From NCBI GenBank assembly GCA_965267245.1, contig OZ253939.1, positions 6,324,001 through 6,388,000 of the forward strand: a DNA stretch of 64,000 bases, written 5' to 3'. Below, one piece after another: positions 62,548-64,000 of this stretch. The position numbers and the translations under genes were made by a program. The notes under the pieces are model-generated. The model saw only the letters and a list, made by a program, of their open reading frames with translations. It had not been told where the DNA came from and ran no database searches. Position 1 is the stretch's first letter; each line of letters opens with the position of its first letter. This DNA comes from JANSWY01 sp965267245. GTDB taxonomy: Bacteria > Bacteroidota > Bacteroidia > Cytophagales > Cyclobacteriaceae.

Positions 62548-62886
62548 ATGAAAGGAACCAATATTGGCGAATTCGAAGAGCTGGTTTTATTAACCATAGT
62601 TTACCTGAATGAACAGGCTTACTCTGTCAGTATATGTGACGAAATAGAGAAAGTAACAGAAAGAAAAGTGAAACTGGGAGTAATTCATTCGGTGTTAAAC
62701 AGGCTTGAAAAGAAGGACCTGATCAAATCTAATTTGGGTGAAGCCACTAAGGAAAGAGGCGGTAGACGTAAAAGGTTTTTCGAGGTGACCAATATTGGGA
62801 AAGAAGCATTATTGCAAGCAAAAAAGCAAAGAGATCATTTCTGGGATTTGATACCGTCAGTGGTTTTTGACGGTATCAAATCATAG
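62548..62886 (+). CDS. PadR-family transcriptional regulator
   Basis: A 112-residue winged-helix protein: GEFEELVLLTIVYLNEQAYSV, ICDEIEKVTERKVKLGVIHSVLNRLEKKDLI and GGRRKRFFEVTNIGKEAL follow the PadR pattern (short form, one recognition helix plus wing). It is co-transcribed with the FtsX-like permease and probably represses that operon. The last codons contain half of a perfect 14-bp inverted repeat. Confidence 0.93.
   Translation: MKGTNIGEFEELVLLTIVYLNEQAYSVSICDEIEKVTERKVKLGVIHSVLNRLEKKDLIKSNLGEATKERGGRRKRFFEVTNIGKEALLQAKKQRDHFWDLIPSVVFDGIKS
62845..62882. repeat. Perfect 14-bp inverted repeat overlapping the padR 3' end
   Basis: GATTTGATACCGTC (62845-62858) and GACGGTATCAAATC (62869-62882) are exact reverse complements separated by 10 bases. 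The repeat lies in padR codons and ends one base before the stop. There is no T tract. It sits between two convergent genes, so it may stabilise or terminate both transcripts. Confidence 0.8.
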
Positions 62887-62899
62887 TTGTTATATGAAT

Positions 62900-63619
62900 C
62901 TAAAGGTTTTGAATTGTTGATTCTTTCGAAAAGGAGGCATTGAGAAATTGATAGCGGTATCGCTCATTTCCTATGGTGTCACCATTCCATTGATAACCTA
63001 CGAACCCTGTTGGCATTTTTAGACCGTCAACCTCTTCCCAACCATCATAAACAATCGCATTGTATTTGGTTGCATTCTCTTTGTCAAAATACGTAACTGA
63101 ATAATTGATCCAGTCAAGAAGGCCGGAATTTTTATTGATCCAAAGTATATACTGATCATCGGGCGAATCTCCGGTATTTGGATTGAAGGTTAGGCGAATT
63201 CGGTCATAAGAAGTTCCATTGAAGGAAGTTTCGCCCAGGTATTCTTTATTTACTCCTGGGTCAGCGCTTAGAAACGGTAATGCATAAAAATAAGGCCACA
63301 GGTTTTTATAGAAAACAGGGTCACTTGCACCAAATGCTTCTTCGTCAGGTAAGATGAGTACCTTATCCCTTTTAAAAATAACAGTATAGCTACTACTGTC
63401 TGTCATGATTTCATCTCGTGTTTTCAGGTCGACTATGTGCCAGGCTGTGTCACTGGAGGAGGTCCTGTTAAATGTAAGGGTTTCAAAAGTGTGCCACGTT
63501 TCCAAACCACCATGACTTTTGATCATTTTCTCATGTGGAGATAGGCTTTCTGAAGTTTGTTGGTAGGAACAGGATGAGGTCAGCACACAAATGAGAACGA
63601 TAATTTGCTTCATATTCAA
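62900..63619 (-). CDS. Exported lipoprotein of unknown function (DUF6503-like)
   Basis: A 239-residue predicted lipoprotein (MNMKQIIVLICVLTSSCSYQQ; lipobox Cys17). A downstream ATG (codon 3) is an equally plausible start. The mature part has AHGGLETW-type sequence (KSHGGLETWHTFETLTFNR) followed by alternating strands and a DDQYILWINKNSGLLDWINY segment, suggesting an LolA/LppX-like beta sandwich. I associate it with DUF6503 from memory with low certainty. It converges on padR. Confidence 0.65.
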   Translation of the reverse strand: MNMKQIIVLICVLTSSCSYQQTSESLSPHEKMIKSHGGLETWHTFETLTFNRTSSSDTAWHIVDLKTRDEIMTDSSSYTVIFKRDKVLILPDEEAFGASDPVFYKNLWPYFYALPFLSADPGVNKEYLGETSFNGTSYDRIRLTFNPNTGDSPDDQYILWINKNSGLLDWINYSVTYFDKENATKYNAIVYDGWEEVDGLKMPTGFVGYQWNGDTIGNERYRYQFLNASFSKESTIQNL

Positions 63620-63746
63620 TTTTTTGGCAATTATAGATTGTTTGGCTTTGAAAGTACTTGCTTAAGAGTAGATGAAACTGTGGTTGTCAGATAGAAACCT
63701 TTTTAAATTTTTTGCATCTTTATTTAAACAGTAATTGAAAAGACGA

Positions 63747-64000
63747 ATGAAAAATATATTGATCAGCTTTCTGATGATTACGAGCCTGGAAGTAAGTGCC
63801 CAGGTACTTCTTTCTGAAAACAGATTTGATGCTGAAGGAATTGACAGAATTGAAGTGGAAGGCTCATTTTGTAACGTACATTTACGTCCAGTACAGGGTA
63901 GCGCCGTAAAGTTTGAAGGATGGATCAAAGGTCCCTCCAGGTACAAGGGTGCTATTGAAATAAAGTCAAGTCTCAAAGGTAGAACCCTTGTAATTTACGT
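63747..64000 (+). CDS. Secreted protein, N-terminal part (runs off the window)
   Basis: An open frame from ATG 63747 continues past the window end (84 codons visible). A signal peptide (MKNILISFLMITSLEVSAQ) precedes FDAEGIDRIEVEGSFCNVHL and a region of alternating strands. The I-x-V-x-G-S-F start after the signal resembles DUF4097/adhesin-like repeat proteins, but too little is visible to name a family. It is divergent from the neighbouring lipoprotein gene. Confidence 0.75.
   Translation, partial: MKNILISFLMITSLEVSAQVLLSENRFDAEGIDRIEVEGSFCNVHLRPVQGSAVKFEGWIKGPSRYKGAIEIKSSLKGRTLVIY

Overview
The window is an AT-rich chromosomal segment of a Bacteroidota bacterium, most likely a Cytophagales-type gliding or marine lineage. 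The evidence is the combination of a type IX secretion (T9SS) sorting domain, a TonB receptor paired with a DUF4249 lipoprotein, LytS/LytTR regulation, a TPR-kinase-receiver-AraC hybrid regulator, FtsX permeases with a prefix domain next to PadR, and candidate promoters with the Bacteroidota -7 element TAnnTTTG. No phage, insertion sequence, CRISPR array or rRNA operon is visible. Most genes are ordinary core or lineage-specific genes. The species cannot be named from sequence alone.

Layout. 1-4.8 kb: 3' part of dnaB, a quinone-oxidoreductase-like MDR enzyme, a small TPR protein, etfB-etfA and a bifunctional-nuclease-family gene. 5-10.3 kb: a signalling cluster made of a periplasmic-TPR histidine kinase and two tandem paralogous response regulators, whose C-terminal halves look like degenerate SpoIIE/PP2C phosphatases. 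10.3-17.6 kb: carbon metabolism and transport (NupC-type transporter, methylglyoxal synthase, ATP-type PEP carboxykinase, OPT-family transporter, sodium:solute symporter). 17.7-26.6 kb: envelope and regulation (outer-membrane-type protein plus lipoprotein, a LacI regulator, two orphan receivers, DUF4249 lipoprotein plus TonB receptor). 26.8-34.7 kb: small enzymes and regulators (a frameshifted GT-C glycosyltransferase, two Crp/Fnr proteins, a methyltransferase, GNAT, an asparagine-synthetase-like PP-loop protein, an MBL hydrolase, a thioesterase).

34.8-40.2 kb: LytS/LytTR pair followed by a large secreted LamG/ASH-repeat protein with a T9SS tail. 40.2-41.3 kb: a degenerate patch with a frameshifted ankyrin gene, a broken partial copy of tRNA-Arg, intact tRNA-Arg(UCU) and tRNA-Ser(GCU). 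41.5-48.4 kb: an apparent operon of atypical pyruvate kinase, membrane class III nucleotide cyclase and a giant AsmA-like protein. 48.3-55.4 kb: class V aminotransferase, PepSY-like protein, endonuclease/exonuclease/phosphatase protein, YebC and a hybrid two-component protein. 55.5-64 kb: TetR plus ABC1 kinase, a tail-specific protease, FtsX permease plus PadR with candidate operator repeats, a lipoprotein and the start of a secreted protein.

The best candidates for something undescribed are the kinase plus twin receiver/pseudo-PP2C proteins (5.0-10.3 kb), the stand-alone asparagine-synthetase-like protein (32-33 kb), the chimeric tRNA-Arg remnant with covarying terminators (40.9-41.1 kb), an orphan terminator suggesting a small RNA (31.5 kb), and a perfect 14-bp inverted repeat at the end of padR.
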